A stretch of 64,000 nt of DNA from an uncultured Clostridia bacterium (GTDB lineage Bacteria; Bacillota; Clostridia; Christensenellales; Pumilibacteraceae): the NCBI GenBank assembly GCA_947089425.1, contig CAMUKG010000003.1, positions 87,551 to 151,550 on the forward strand. The letters are read 5' to 3'. Positions 50,323 through 58,705 of this stretch are shown one piece after another (positions within the stretch are counted from its first letter, which is position 1; each line of letters begins with the position of its first letter). The notes beneath the pieces are model-generated. The model searched no databases. It was not told where the DNA came from and saw nothing but the letters and a program-made list of their open reading frames with translations. A program made the position numbers and the translations under genes.

Positions 50323-50334
50323 AATTCGCGAATT
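50323..50334. repeat. perfect palindrome in the gap before the fatty-acid cluster
   Basis: AATTCGCGAATT is a perfect 12-bp palindrome. The 50281-50484 stretch otherwise shows no gene. No FapR-type operator was recognised between here and fabH. Confidence 0.35.
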
Positions 50335-50484
50335 TGAAAGCGAGTGAAAAGCAAAAATTAAAAATACGTTAAAAATATTTGCGTCGAAACGGGGCGCAAA
50401 ACGTGAAATGTGTGAAAACTAACCGTAAATAGGGCTATTTCGGCTTGAATTTGCGGTTTTTTACTTTAATTTCGGTGAATACGG

Positions 50485-50513
50485 TTGACATAATGTAGTA
50501 GTGCTTATATAAT
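50485..50513 (+). promoter_or_regulatory. promoter of the fatty-acid synthesis cluster
   Basis: TTGACA (50485-50490) and TATAAT (50508-50513) are both perfect with a 17-bp spacer, 75 nt before fabH. Confidence 0.85.
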
Positions 50514-50587
50514 ATAATAAGCGACGGGTGCGTACGCTTTTTTGCGAGTGCCTCGCGCCTAAAAACATAACGAGGACAAGTTCGCTT

Positions 50588-51547
50588 ATGAGTTTTTATA
50601 TCGCGGGTACGGGAAGCGCGCTTCCGCAAAAAGTTGTGTCTAACGACGAACTCGGCAAAATCGTTGAGACAAACGACGAGTGGATTCGCACCCGCACGGG
50701 AATACGAAACCGCAGAGTGCTTACAAGCGAAACGCTTACAGAGCTATCCGCAAAAGCGGCGTCGAGCGCTCTCGCCGACGCGAAAACGGAAGCTTCCGAT
50801 ATCGACCTCGTGATTTGCGCCACAATGAGAGGCGACACTCTCACTCCGTCGCAAGCCTGCCTTACAGCCGCCGAGCTCGGTATAGTGGCCCCTTGCTTCG
50901 ATGTAAACGCCGCTTGCAGTGCAATGCTTTACAGTTTCGATATAGCCGATTCGTTTATAAATACGGGAAAAGCCGAGTGCGTGCTCGTTTTAACGTGCGA
51001 GGCTATGAGCAAGCAACTCGATTGGTCCGACCGTAGCACTTGCGTGCTTTTCGGCGACGGAACGGCGGCCGTCGTGCTCAAAAAGGGCGACGGACTTTTG
51101 GGGCAATGCATGGCGTGCGTCCCTAACGGCAAAACGATTTTCACCCCGTCATTCGAGGGCGCGAGTCCGTTTTCCACCCGCGAAGCTCAAAAAGTGGCTC
51201 TCAACATGGACGGCAAAGAAACTTATAAGTTCGCCGTGAACGTCATGGTGGAGCAAATGGAAAAGGTGCTCGAAAAATCGGGGCTTACGGTAAACGATAT
51301 AGACTATGTTCTTCCGCACCAGGCGAATATACGCATTATAGACGCGGCAAAAAAGAGGTTCGGCATACCCGACGAAAAGGTGCTCACCAACATAGACTCT
51401 TACGGGAATATGTCGGCAACGAGCATAGCGGTGCTACTCGACGAGAATGCAAAGGCGGGAAAATTCAAAAAGGGCGATAAGCTTTTGTTTGTGGCTTTCG
51501 GCGCGGGAATGACCGCCGCCGCAACAATTTTAACTTGGAACAAATAG
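50588..51547 (+). CDS. fabH: beta-ketoacyl-ACP synthase III
   Basis: A 319-residue enzyme that starts fatty-acid synthesis by condensing acetyl-type CoA with malonyl-ACP. The catalytic triad is visible: Cys110 in NAACSAMLYS, His in LPHQANIRI and Asn in SYGNMSATS. I prefer the ATG at 50588, which gives the family N-terminus SFYIAGTGSALP; 20 more in-frame codons upstream look like leader DNA. GAGGACAAG is the likely ribosome site, rather far (about 12 nt). First gene of the cluster, behind a perfect promoter; acpP follows 67 bp later. Confidence 0.95.
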   Translation: MSFYIAGTGSALPQKVVSNDELGKIVETNDEWIRTRTGIRNRRVLTSETLTELSAKAASSALADAKTEASDIDLVICATMRGDTLTPSQACLTAAELGIVAPCFDVNAACSAMLYSFDIADSFINTGKAECVLVLTCEAMSKQLDWSDRSTCVLFGDGTAAVVLKKGDGLLGQCMACVPNGKTIFTPSFEGASPFSTREAQKVALNMDGKETYKFAVNVMVEQMEKVLEKSGLTVNDIDYVLPHQANIRIIDAAKKRFGIPDEKVLTNIDSYGNMSATSIAVLLDENAKAGKFKKGDKLLFVAFGAGMTAAATILTWNK

Positions 51548-51614
51548 TTCGAAAGAGCTTTTGTAAATAAAAAAATAAAATCGGAGACTAATGTCTCGCA
51601 CAAGGAGAACAATT

Positions 51615-51833
51615 ATGGAAACTTTGAAAACTTTGTCGGAAATCGTAAACGAATATAAGGGCGAAACTGTTAACGTTACCGCCGACACCACTTTCGAGGA
51701 ACTCGGATTCGATTCGCTCGATAAAGTTGACCTTATGATGCAGGTTGAAGAGAAATTCGGCGTTACGCTCGGCGACGATGTTGCGGTTGCAACCGTAGGC
51801 GAGCTTGCCGCTAAAATAGACGAGTTGAAATAA
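51615..51833 (+). CDS. acpP: acyl carrier protein
   Basis: A 72-residue acidic helical protein with AAGGAG before the ATG at 51615. Ser34 in GFDSLDKVDLM is the attachment site for 4'-phosphopantetheine. It carries growing acyl chains between the enzymes encoded around it. fabD starts two bases after its stop; in many clostridia an enoyl reductase gene (fabK) sits at this point, and it is absent here. Confidence 0.95.
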   Translation: METLKTLSEIVNEYKGETVNVTADTTFEELGFDSLDKVDLMMQVEEKFGVTLGDDVAVATVGELAAKIDELK

Positions 51834-51835
51834 AA

Positions 51836-52675
51836 ATGAGCAAGGCTTTTTTGTTTGCCGGGCAGGGAGCGCAGACGCCGGGAATGGCGTGCGAGCTCTC
51901 CTCTCCGCGCGTGAAGGAGCTATTTGACATAGCCGAATCGATAAAGCCGGGAATAATCGAGCTTATGCGATGCGGCACACTCGAAGAACTGAGCAAAACC
52001 GAGAACACGCAGCCTTGCATGTTCGTGGCCGATTTGGCGTACGCTTATACCGAAGAGGAGCTGTGCGGCGCGCCCCAAGCGGCGTGCGGTTTTTCGGTGG
52101 GTGAAATTCCCGCGCTTACATATGCGGGCGCGCTGTCGGTTACCGACGGACTTCGCGTTATAATAAAACGAGCGGAACTTATGCGCGACGCAGGGCACAA
52201 GCGCGGCGGCGCTATGCTCGCGGCTGTGGGACTCACTCCCGAGCAAGCCGAAGAGGCGGCGGCAAGTTGCGAAAACGCATGGGCGGCAAACTACAACGCG
52301 CCCAAGCAAACGGTTATAGCCGTTTCGGCGGAAAGCGAAGCCGAACTCGCGGGAGTAATATCGTCGTTGGGCGGCAGAGCGATAAAGCTCAAAGTGTCGG
52401 GCGCGTTCCATTGCCCGTTGCTTAAAGATGCGGCGAAAGAGTTCGGAGAGTTTTTAAAAGAAATAAAATTTTCAAAGCCGCAAATTCCCGTGTTTGCAAA
52501 CCTCACCGCTATGCCTTACGGCGACAATGCGCGCGAGACTTTGGCAAAGCAAATGTGCTCGCCCGTCAAATTTACCCAAACGGTTGCGAATATGCTCGAA
52601 GCGGGAATAGAGGAATTCAAAGAAGTGGGACCGGGAAAAGTTCTCACGGGTTTAGTTAACAAAATAAGAGCGTAA
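51836..52675 (+). CDS. fabD: malonyl-CoA:ACP transacylase
   Basis: A 279-residue enzyme that loads malonyl onto ACP. N-terminal GQGAQ, nucleophile Ser87 and catalytic His192 (GAFHCPLL) are present, with the malonate-binding Arg in IIKRAELM. The normal GHSLGE nucleophile elbow reads GFSVGE here, replacing the usual His by Phe; the serine itself is kept. Slightly shorter than the usual ~305 residues because the N-terminal segment between GQGAQ and the elbow is compact. It starts two bases after acpP. A terminator-like hairpin follows it, before fabG. Confidence 0.92.
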   Translation: MSKAFLFAGQGAQTPGMACELSSPRVKELFDIAESIKPGIIELMRCGTLEELSKTENTQPCMFVADLAYAYTEEELCGAPQAACGFSVGEIPALTYAGALSVTDGLRVIIKRAELMRDAGHKRGGAMLAAVGLTPEQAEEAAASCENAWAANYNAPKQTVIAVSAESEAELAGVISSLGGRAIKLKVSGAFHCPLLKDAAKEFGEFLKEIKFSKPQIPVFANLTAMPYGDNARETLAKQMCSPVKFTQTVANMLEAGIEEFKEVGPGKVLTGLVNKIRA

Positions 52676-52689
52676 CGCTCCCAAATTTG

Positions 52690-52724
52690 AAAAGCAAGAA
52701 GTTTTAAGGCTCGCTTGCTTTTTT
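52690..52724 (+). terminator. terminator or attenuator between fabD and fabG
   Basis: AAAAGCAAG (52690-52698) pairs with CTTGCTTTT (52714-52722), followed by more T. It lies inside the cluster, so it may reduce readthrough from fabHDacpP into fabG. I saw no strong promoter before fabG. Confidence 0.65.
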
Positions 52725-52802
52725 GTATGCGTTTTTGAACGCGCGAAGAATACGAAATGCGCGGTTGAAAACGTTTGACGCAAGGAGGCCATGGTAATAA
52801 TT

Positions 52803-53537
52803 ATGGAAAGCATTTTAAAAGGAAAAACCGTTGTTGTGACGGGCGCGGGCAGAGGAATAGGACAGGCTATTGCCGCTCTTTGCGCGCAAAAGGGCGCGAA
52901 TATTGCCGTTCCGTTTGTGGGACCTTACCCTACCGAAGCGCTCGAGGAATTTCGCGGCTACGGAGTGAAAGCGGAAGCTTACGAGTGCGACGTTGCCGAT
53001 TTTGCCGTAACGAAAACGGTGTGCGATAAAATATTAGAGGATTTCGGCGCGGTCGATTCGCTTGTGAACAACGCGGGCATTACGGCGGACAAGCTCATTT
53101 TAAGCATGAGCGAGAACGATTTCGACAAAGTTCTCGCCGTAAATCTTAAAGGTGCGTTTAACATGATAAAGCATTTGACTCGCAATTTCATGCGAAACGG
53201 CGGCGCGATAGTGAATATTAGCAGCGTTGTGGGACTTATGGGAAATGCGGGTCAGGCGAACTATTCGGCGAGCAAAGCGGGGCTTATAGGGCTCACCAAA
53301 ACGGTGGCGCGCGAGCTTGCTTCGCGCAACGTGACTTGCAACGCGGTTGCTCCCGGCTTTATAGACACCGCAATGACGGCGGCGCTCACTCCCGCGCAAC
53401 AAGACGCCATTAAAAAGCAAATTCCGCTCGGATATATCGGAAAGCCGAACGACGTGGCTCGCGCGGTTGTGTTCTTCCTTGAAAACCGCTATGTGAGCGG
53501 CGAAGTTATTAAGGTTGACGGAGGCATGTATATATAA
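52803..53537 (+). CDS. fabG: 3-oxoacyl-ACP reductase
   Basis: A 244-residue short-chain dehydrogenase that reduces 3-oxoacyl-ACP with NADPH. Motifs: nucleotide loop TGAGRGIGQA, NNAGIT, catalytic Ser in NISSVVGLMG and the YSASK pair (Tyr and Lys), ending GEVIKVDGGMYI. AGGAGG (52783-52788) is 14 nt from the ATG at 52803 but only 2 nt from an earlier ATG at 52791; I chose 52803 because it gives the family start, so the true start is uncertain by four codons. fabF begins right after its stop. Confidence 0.93.
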   Translation: MESILKGKTVVVTGAGRGIGQAIAALCAQKGANIAVPFVGPYPTEALEEFRGYGVKAEAYECDVADFAVTKTVCDKILEDFGAVDSLVNNAGITADKLILSMSENDFDKVLAVNLKGAFNMIKHLTRNFMRNGGAIVNISSVVGLMGNAGQANYSASKAGLIGLTKTVARELASRNVTCNAVAPGFIDTAMTAALTPAQQDAIKKQIPLGYIGKPNDVARAVVFFLENRYVSGEVIKVDGGMYI

Positions 53538-53538
53538 T

Positions 53539-54771
53539 ATGGAAAGACGCGTCGCCGTTACGGGATTGGGCGTTATATCTCCCGTAGGACTGAACACCGA
53601 AACCGCATGGAACGCCGTTAAGCAAGGAAAAAACGGCATTGCCCGCGTTACTAAGTTCGACGTGACCGACTTTAAGGCTACGCTTGCCGCAGAAGTCAAA
53701 GATTTCGACCCGCTCATGTACATGCAACGCGGCGAGCTCAGAAAAAACGACCTTTACACTCAATACGCGCTCGCGGCGGCGGCTCAGGCTGTGGAAGACA
53801 GCGGAATAGTCGGCAAAGTGGATAGCGAGCGTTTGGGCGTGTATGTGGGGAGCGGCATAGGCGGCATTTCCACAATGATGACCGAGCACGGTAAGCTTTT
53901 GGAAGGCGGCTATCGCAAAGTAAGTCCGTTTTTCGTGCCGATGATGATTTCGAACATGGCGGCGGGCACGATTGCAATCAAATATAAGGCTTGCGGCGTA
54001 ACTTTGCCTATAGTTACGGCGTGCGCTACGAGCACAAACAGCATAGGCGAGGCGTTCCGCGCGATAAAGCACGGCTATGCCGACGCGATAATTGCGGGCG
54101 GCAGTGAAGCGGCGGTTAATCCGCTCGCGTTCGGCGGCTTTATAAACTGTATGGCGCTCACGCAGGCAACCGACCCTAACGCGGCAAGTTTACCGTTCGA
54201 CAAGCGTAGAGGCGGTTTCGTTATGGGCGAGGGCGGCGCTATTTTGGTGCTCGAAGAATACGAGCATGCTCTTTCTCGCGGCGCTAAAATTTACGCCGAA
54301 ATGACGGGCTATGGAAACACTTGCGACGCTCATCACATAACGGCGCCCGACCCCGAAGCTTTGCAGTCGGCTCGCGCGATTAAATTCGCTATGAACGAGA
54401 GTGCAATTTCGAGCGGCGAGGGCGTGTATGTGAACGCTCACGGCACGGGCACGCCGTTAAACGACAAGACCGAAACGGCGGCAATCAAAAAGGCGTTCGG
54501 CGAAGCGGAAGCCAAAAAAGTGAAAGTAAGTTCCACAAAGTCTATGACGGGACACATGCTCGGTGCGGCGGGCGCTATGGAAGCGGTGCTCTCGGTGCTT
54601 GCGCTTCGCGACGGAATAATTCCGCCCACAATCAATTACTCGGAACCCGACCCCGATTGCGATTTGTACGTTACTCCCAACAAAGCGGAAAAAGCGGACT
54701 TAAAGTTCGCGCTTTCCACAAGTCTCGGGTTTGGCGGGCACAATGCGTGCGTGGCGTTTAAAAAAGTTTGA
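53539..54771 (+). CDS. fabF: beta-ketoacyl-ACP synthase II
   Basis: A 410-residue elongating condensing enzyme. The Cys-His-His triad is present: Cys in TACATSTNS, His in NAHGTGTPLND and His in SMTGHMLGAAGA, with the closing SLGFGGHNA. The ATG at 53539 starts one base after the fabG stop and gives the family N-terminus ERRVAVTGLGVISP. It extends acyl-ACP chains with malonyl-ACP and usually controls chain length at low temperature. accB follows after 63 bp. Confidence 0.95.
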   Translation: MERRVAVTGLGVISPVGLNTETAWNAVKQGKNGIARVTKFDVTDFKATLAAEVKDFDPLMYMQRGELRKNDLYTQYALAAAAQAVEDSGIVGKVDSERLGVYVGSGIGGISTMMTEHGKLLEGGYRKVSPFFVPMMISNMAAGTIAIKYKACGVTLPIVTACATSTNSIGEAFRAIKHGYADAIIAGGSEAAVNPLAFGGFINCMALTQATDPNAASLPFDKRRGGFVMGEGGAILVLEEYEHALSRGAKIYAEMTGYGNTCDAHHITAPDPEALQSARAIKFAMNESAISSGEGVYVNAHGTGTPLNDKTETAAIKKAFGEAEAKKVKVSSTKSMTGHMLGAAGAMEAVLSVLALRDGIIPPTINYSEPDPDCDLYVTPNKAEKADLKFALSTSLGFGGHNACVAFKKV

Positions 54772-54834
54772 AAGCAAGCCTTATAGCGGGCGATTGCGCT
54801 TTCGAAAATAATTTATGACAAGGAGGTCATAAAA

Positions 54835-55308
54835 ATGGATTTAAAAAGCATAAAAAATCTTATAAGCATATTCGAAAATTCGGAGCTCGGCGAAATGGAA
54901 GTGGAATCGGGCGAAAACGGCGAAAAGCTGAAAGTGGTTTTGAAAAGGAACGTTGCGCCGTCGGTGTTGCAAACGGTGCCCGTAACCGTGCCCGCGTGTT
55001 CGCCGACAGCCGAACCCGCTCCGCAACTTAAAGCGGAAACGGGTCCGAGCGAAGGTGTTCTCGATTATAATTTGGTTTCTGACATAAAGTCGCCTATGGT
55101 GGGCGTGTTTTACAGCGCCCCCTCGCCCGAATCGGAGCCGTTCGTAACTCGCGGCACAAAGGTGAAAAAGGGCGACACTCTTTGCATAATAGAAGCTATG
55201 AAGCTTATGAACGAAGTCGTTGCCGAGCGCGACGGCGAAATTGTGGAAGTTTTGCCCAAATCGGGCGAGCTCGTGGAATTCGGGCAAGTTTTGTTCCGAA
55301 TTTTCTAA
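54835..55308 (+). CDS. accB: biotin carboxyl carrier protein of acetyl-CoA carboxylase
   Basis: A 157-residue protein with AAGGAGG before the ATG. A helical N-terminal region (LKSIKNLISIFENSEL), a Pro/Ala-rich linker (~45-80) and a biotinyl domain (~80-157) with Lys123 in IEAMKLMNEV, the biotin attachment site, are of typical length. It carries CO2 between AccC and AccDA. A 134-bp gap follows, which in many clostridia holds fabZ; here it contains no gene. Confidence 0.95.
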   Translation: MDLKSIKNLISIFENSELGEMEVESGENGEKLKVVLKRNVAPSVLQTVPVTVPACSPTAEPAPQLKAETGPSEGVLDYNLVSDIKSPMVGVFYSAPSPESEPFVTRGTKVKKGDTLCIIEAMKLMNEVVAERDGEIVEVLPKSGELVEFGQVLFRIF

Positions 55309-55442
55309 TTACCTAATAAACCGATAGCGAAAAAGCCAATAAAAAGCCGAGCGTGAGAAGTTTGCGGAGCGCAAAAGTATTGAAAAGCGAGTGCAAATTG
55401 AAAAAACGCGGCTCGGCGCGACAGTAAAAAGGCGTAAAAAGA

Positions 55443-56777
55443 ATGTTTACGAAAATTTTGATTGCCAATCGCGGCGAAGTTGCGGTGAGGGTAATACGCG
55501 CATGTAAGGAAATGGGCATTTCGACCGTCGCGGTGTTCAGCGAAGCCGACCGCGAGGGACTTTGGGTGTCGCTTGCCGACGAAGCGTATTGCATAGGTCC
55601 CGCATTTTTAAAAGACAGTTATTTGAATATGACCGCCATAATAGACGTGGCTGTGGCAACCGGCGCGCAAGCGATTCATCCCGGCTACGGCTTTTTGAGC
55701 GAAAATTCGCGGTTTGCCGAACTGTGCTCTCAGTGCGGCATAAAGTTCATAGGTCCCGACTATAAGGTTATAGACGCAATGGGCAACAAAGACGAGGCGC
55801 GCCGCACAATGAAAAAAGCGGGAGTGCCCGTAGTGCCCGGAATGGACGCCATAACCGACGTGAACGAAGCCGTTAAAGTTGCCAAACAAATAGGCTATCC
55901 CGTAATCGTAAAAGCGAGCGCGGGCGGCGGCGGAAGAGGCATTCGTATAGTGGAATCGCAAGAGGAATTGCCCAAAGCGATTAAAATCGCGTCTACCGAA
56001 GCGGCGGGCGCTTTCGGCAACGGCGAGGTGTACCTCGAAAAATATTTAACTCGCGTTAAGCACGTAGAAGTGCAACTGCTGTGCGACGAGCACGGCAATA
56101 TAGTTACGCTCGGCGAGCGCGATTGCTCCGTTCAGCGCAAAAACCAAAAGATAATAGAGGAGAGCCCTTGCGCCACTTTGCCCGAACCCGTTCGCAAAAA
56201 AATGTTTGCGGCGGCGAGGAAAGCGGCGGAAGCGGTGCACTATACAAACGCGGGCACCGTCGAATTTTTGTTCGACGGCAAAGACTTTTACTTTATGGAG
56301 ATGAACACGCGGCTTCAAGTGGAACACCCCGTAACCGAATACGTTTCGGGCGTTGACCTTGTGAAGTGGCAAATCCGCATAGCCGCAGGGCTCGAACTCG
56401 ACTGCTTGCAAAACGACGTGCGCTTGGAGGGTTGCGCAATAGAGTGCCGCATAAACAGCGAAGACGTGAAAAATAATTTCCGTCCGTCGTGCGGAAAAAT
56501 AACGCTTTTGCACATACCCGGCGGTCCGTGGGTGCGGTTCGATACTGCGATTTATCAAGATTACACCATCCCGCCGTATTACGACTCAATGCTCGGAAAG
56601 CTTATAGTGTTTGCGCGCGACCGAAAAGAAGCTATACGCAAGCTGAATGCGGCGCTTTGCGAGCTCGTGGTTGAAGGCGTGAACTACAACGCCGAACTCG
56701 GTTGCGACATACTCTCAGAGCCCGAATTCGAAGACGGGACGTATTGCACCGATTTTATGGCGACTCACAAATTTTAA
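55443..56777 (+). CDS. accC: biotin carboxylase subunit of acetyl-CoA carboxylase
   Basis: A 444-residue ATP-grasp enzyme that carboxylates biotin on AccB. Motifs: MFTKILIANRGEVAVRVIRA, the ATP-binding glycine loop KASAGGGGRGIRIV (about residues 158-171), RDCSVQRKNQKIIEE, EFLFDGKDFYFMEMNTRLQ with the metal-binding Glu residues, and the biotin-site Arg in MNTRLQVEHPVTE. Length and order are normal. AccD follows after a 173-bp gap with a possible stem-loop. Confidence 0.96.
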   Translation: MFTKILIANRGEVAVRVIRACKEMGISTVAVFSEADREGLWVSLADEAYCIGPAFLKDSYLNMTAIIDVAVATGAQAIHPGYGFLSENSRFAELCSQCGIKFIGPDYKVIDAMGNKDEARRTMKKAGVPVVPGMDAITDVNEAVKVAKQIGYPVIVKASAGGGGRGIRIVESQEELPKAIKIASTEAAGAFGNGEVYLEKYLTRVKHVEVQLLCDEHGNIVTLGERDCSVQRKNQKIIEESPCATLPEPVRKKMFAAARKAAEAVHYTNAGTVEFLFDGKDFYFMEMNTRLQVEHPVTEYVSGVDLVKWQIRIAAGLELDCLQNDVRLEGCAIECRINSEDVKNNFRPSCGKITLLHIPGGPWVRFDTAIYQDYTIPPYYDSMLGKLIVFARDRKEAIRKLNAALCELVVEGVNYNAELGCDILSEPEFEDGTYCTDFMATHKF

Positions 56778-56790
56778 CCTTTGCGGGTTT

Positions 56791-56874
56791 AAATCGCGGT
56801 ATATACGCACAAACCGTCGCTCCGAGTGCTATTTAGCACACGTTCGCGCCGCTATATGCGGTTAATTGCGATTT
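56791..56874 (+). promoter_or_regulatory. imperfect hairpin between accC and accD
   Basis: AAATCGC (56791-56797) faces GCGATTT (56868-56874), and the tip is GTGCT-ATTT-AGCAC (56826-56839). The middle arms pair only partly. It may be an mRNA spacer structure; it is not clearly related to family H. Confidence 0.35.
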
Positions 56875-56950
56875 TGCACGTAAAAAATAAAGAAAAGAAA
56901 ATTCCGACGGGCATTCGAGCGTATGTCGGAATATATAAAAGGATATAAGA

Positions 56951-57841
56951 ATGGGATTCGAAGAAACAATACGGAAAATATTTTTCCGCAAACCCAAAAT
57001 AGAGCTCGAAGGCGGCGCCGACGGAAATAAACCTGCGGTGCCCGAAAAAGTGTCGGTGCGTTGCGAAAAGTGCCGACAGATTTTGCTTTCGAGCGAGCTT
57101 GACGCAAATATGAAAGTGTGCCCCAAGTGCGGCTATCACTTTAAAATAGGCGCGCGAGAGCGGCTTATCGCTCTTGCCGACGACGGCGAATTCGTGGAAA
57201 TGTTTTCGGACGTTACCACTCCTGCCGACGCCGATTTTCCCGGCTATTCGGAAAAACTCGAAAAGGCGAGAGCGGAGAGCGGAGAACAAGAGGGCGCCGT
57301 TGTGGGAGTGCTCAAACTTTCGGGCATGTACGTAGCCGTTTTCGCTATGGACTATCGGTTTATGATGGGAAGCATGGGCTACGCTGTGGGCGAAAGAATT
57401 ACGCGAATATTCGAATATGCCACGCTTCACCGCTATCCTGTGGTGGGATTCGCTCTTTCGGGCGGCGCGCGCATGCAAGAGGGCATAACCTCGCTGATGC
57501 AAATGGCTAAAACGAGCGCGGCTGTGGGCAAGCATAACGACGCGGGACTTTTGTACGTCCCTGTGCTCACTAACCCCACAACGGGCGGAGTGTCGGCGTC
57601 GTTCGCGTTTCTCGGCGACATTATTTTGGCGGAGCCCGACGCTCTCATAGGTTTTGCGGGGCCGCGCGTAATCGAGCAAACGATTAGGCAAAAATTGCCC
57701 GCGGGCTTTCAGAGAGCTGAATTTTTGCAACAAAAAGGATATGTGGATTTAATAGTAAAGCGAACCGAAATGAAAATGAAACTCGGCGAAATTTTGGCGT
57801 TGCATACGGGAGGAGCGGAAAATGGCGGCGAAAACCGATAA
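56951..57841 (+). CDS. accD: acetyl-CoA carboxylase carboxyltransferase subunit beta
   Basis: A 296-residue protein with AAGGAT before the ATG. The N-terminal zinc ribbon is CEKCRQILL...CPKCGYHF (about residues 37-59), followed by the crotonase-like carboxyltransferase domain with GARMQEGITSLMQMAKTSAA and LTNPTTGGVSASFAFLGD. It transfers CO2 from biotin to acetyl-CoA together with AccA, whose gene overlaps its end by 20 bp, so translation is coupled as expected for an alpha2-beta2 complex. Confidence 0.96.
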   Translation: MGFEETIRKIFFRKPKIELEGGADGNKPAVPEKVSVRCEKCRQILLSSELDANMKVCPKCGYHFKIGARERLIALADDGEFVEMFSDVTTPADADFPGYSEKLEKARAESGEQEGAVVGVLKLSGMYVAVFAMDYRFMMGSMGYAVGERITRIFEYATLHRYPVVGFALSGGARMQEGITSLMQMAKTSAAVGKHNDAGLLYVPVLTNPTTGGVSASFAFLGDIILAEPDALIGFAGPRVIEQTIRQKLPAGFQRAEFLQQKGYVDLIVKRTEMKMKLGEILALHTGGAENGGENR

Positions 57842-58676
57842 TAAAAAGGCGCCCGTTGCGGCGGATAAGAAAAAGGCGGCTGTTGAAAAGGCGGCTCCCG
57901 AGCAAAAAGAGCTTACGCCCTACGAAATCGTTTGCCGTAGTCGCGACAAAACGCGTCCTACGGCGGTGAAATATATCGCGGGCATAGTCGACGGGTTTAT
58001 AGAGTTGCACGGCGACAGAGGTTTTGCCGACGACGCTGCGATTGTGGGCGGAATAGGCAGAATAGGCGGAATGCCCGTTACGGTTATAGGTATAGAAAAG
58101 GGGATAGACACAGCCGACAAGATAAAACATAATTTCGGCGGAGCGTCTCCCGAAGGCTACCGAAAAGCGTTGCGCCTTATGAAGCAAGCCGAAAAGTTCA
58201 ATCGCCCCGTGCTAAATATTGTGGATACGTCGGGCGCGGCGTGCGGAATAGGCGCCGAAGAGCGCGGCGAAGCCGAAGCGATTGCCGTCAATCTTATGGA
58301 AATGGCGGGGCTCAAAGTTCCCGTGCTCAGCCTTTTTATAGGCGAGGGCGGAAGCGGCGGAGCGCTCGGGCTTGCGGTTGCCGACGAGGTGTGGATTACA
58401 GAGACTTCGACCTATTCGGTAATATCGCCCGAAGGTTGCGCGTCTATTCTGTATAAAGACCCCTCGAAAGTGCGCGAGGCTGCGGAAGCGCTCAAACTTA
58501 CGGCTCCCGAACTTTTCAAAAAGAAAGCGGTGGAGCGGGTTATAGAGGAAAAAGATTTTTCGGAAGAATATTTTGCGGGCCTGAAAGCCGACATTGCCGA
58601 ATTTTTCAAGAAAAAGTCGGCGGTGCCCGCCGAAACGCTTGTTGCCGAAAGATATAAGCGTTTCAGAGCGTTTTAA
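57822..58676 (+). CDS. accA: acetyl-CoA carboxylase carboxyltransferase subunit alpha
   Basis: A 284-residue protein overlapping accD. A Lys/Ala-rich start (about 25 residues) is followed by the carboxyltransferase domain with LTPYEIVCRSRDKTRPTA, GDRGFADDAAIVGGIG, the oxyanion-forming GEGGSGGALGLAV and the late YSVISPEGCASILYKD. It completes the four-subunit carboxylase that makes malonyl-CoA. The start could be later, but GGAGG (about 57810) fits this ATG. DegV follows 29 bp later. Confidence 0.95.
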   Translation: MAAKTDNKKAPVAADKKKAAVEKAAPEQKELTPYEIVCRSRDKTRPTAVKYIAGIVDGFIELHGDRGFADDAAIVGGIGRIGGMPVTVIGIEKGIDTADKIKHNFGGASPEGYRKALRLMKQAEKFNRPVLNIVDTSGAACGIGAEERGEAEAIAVNLMEMAGLKVPVLSLFIGEGGSGGALGLAVADEVWITETSTYSVISPEGCASILYKDPSKVREAAEALKLTAPELFKKKAVERVIEEKDFSEEYFAGLKADIAEFFKKKSAVPAETLVAERYKRFRAF

Positions 58677-58705
58677 GAATAGGGAAAGAGGAAGAAAACG
58701 TAATT

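Noticed and set aside
50281..50587. FapR operator upstream of fabH
   Set aside because: I looked for the TTAGTAC...-type dyad around the promoter and found only a general palindrome far upstream.
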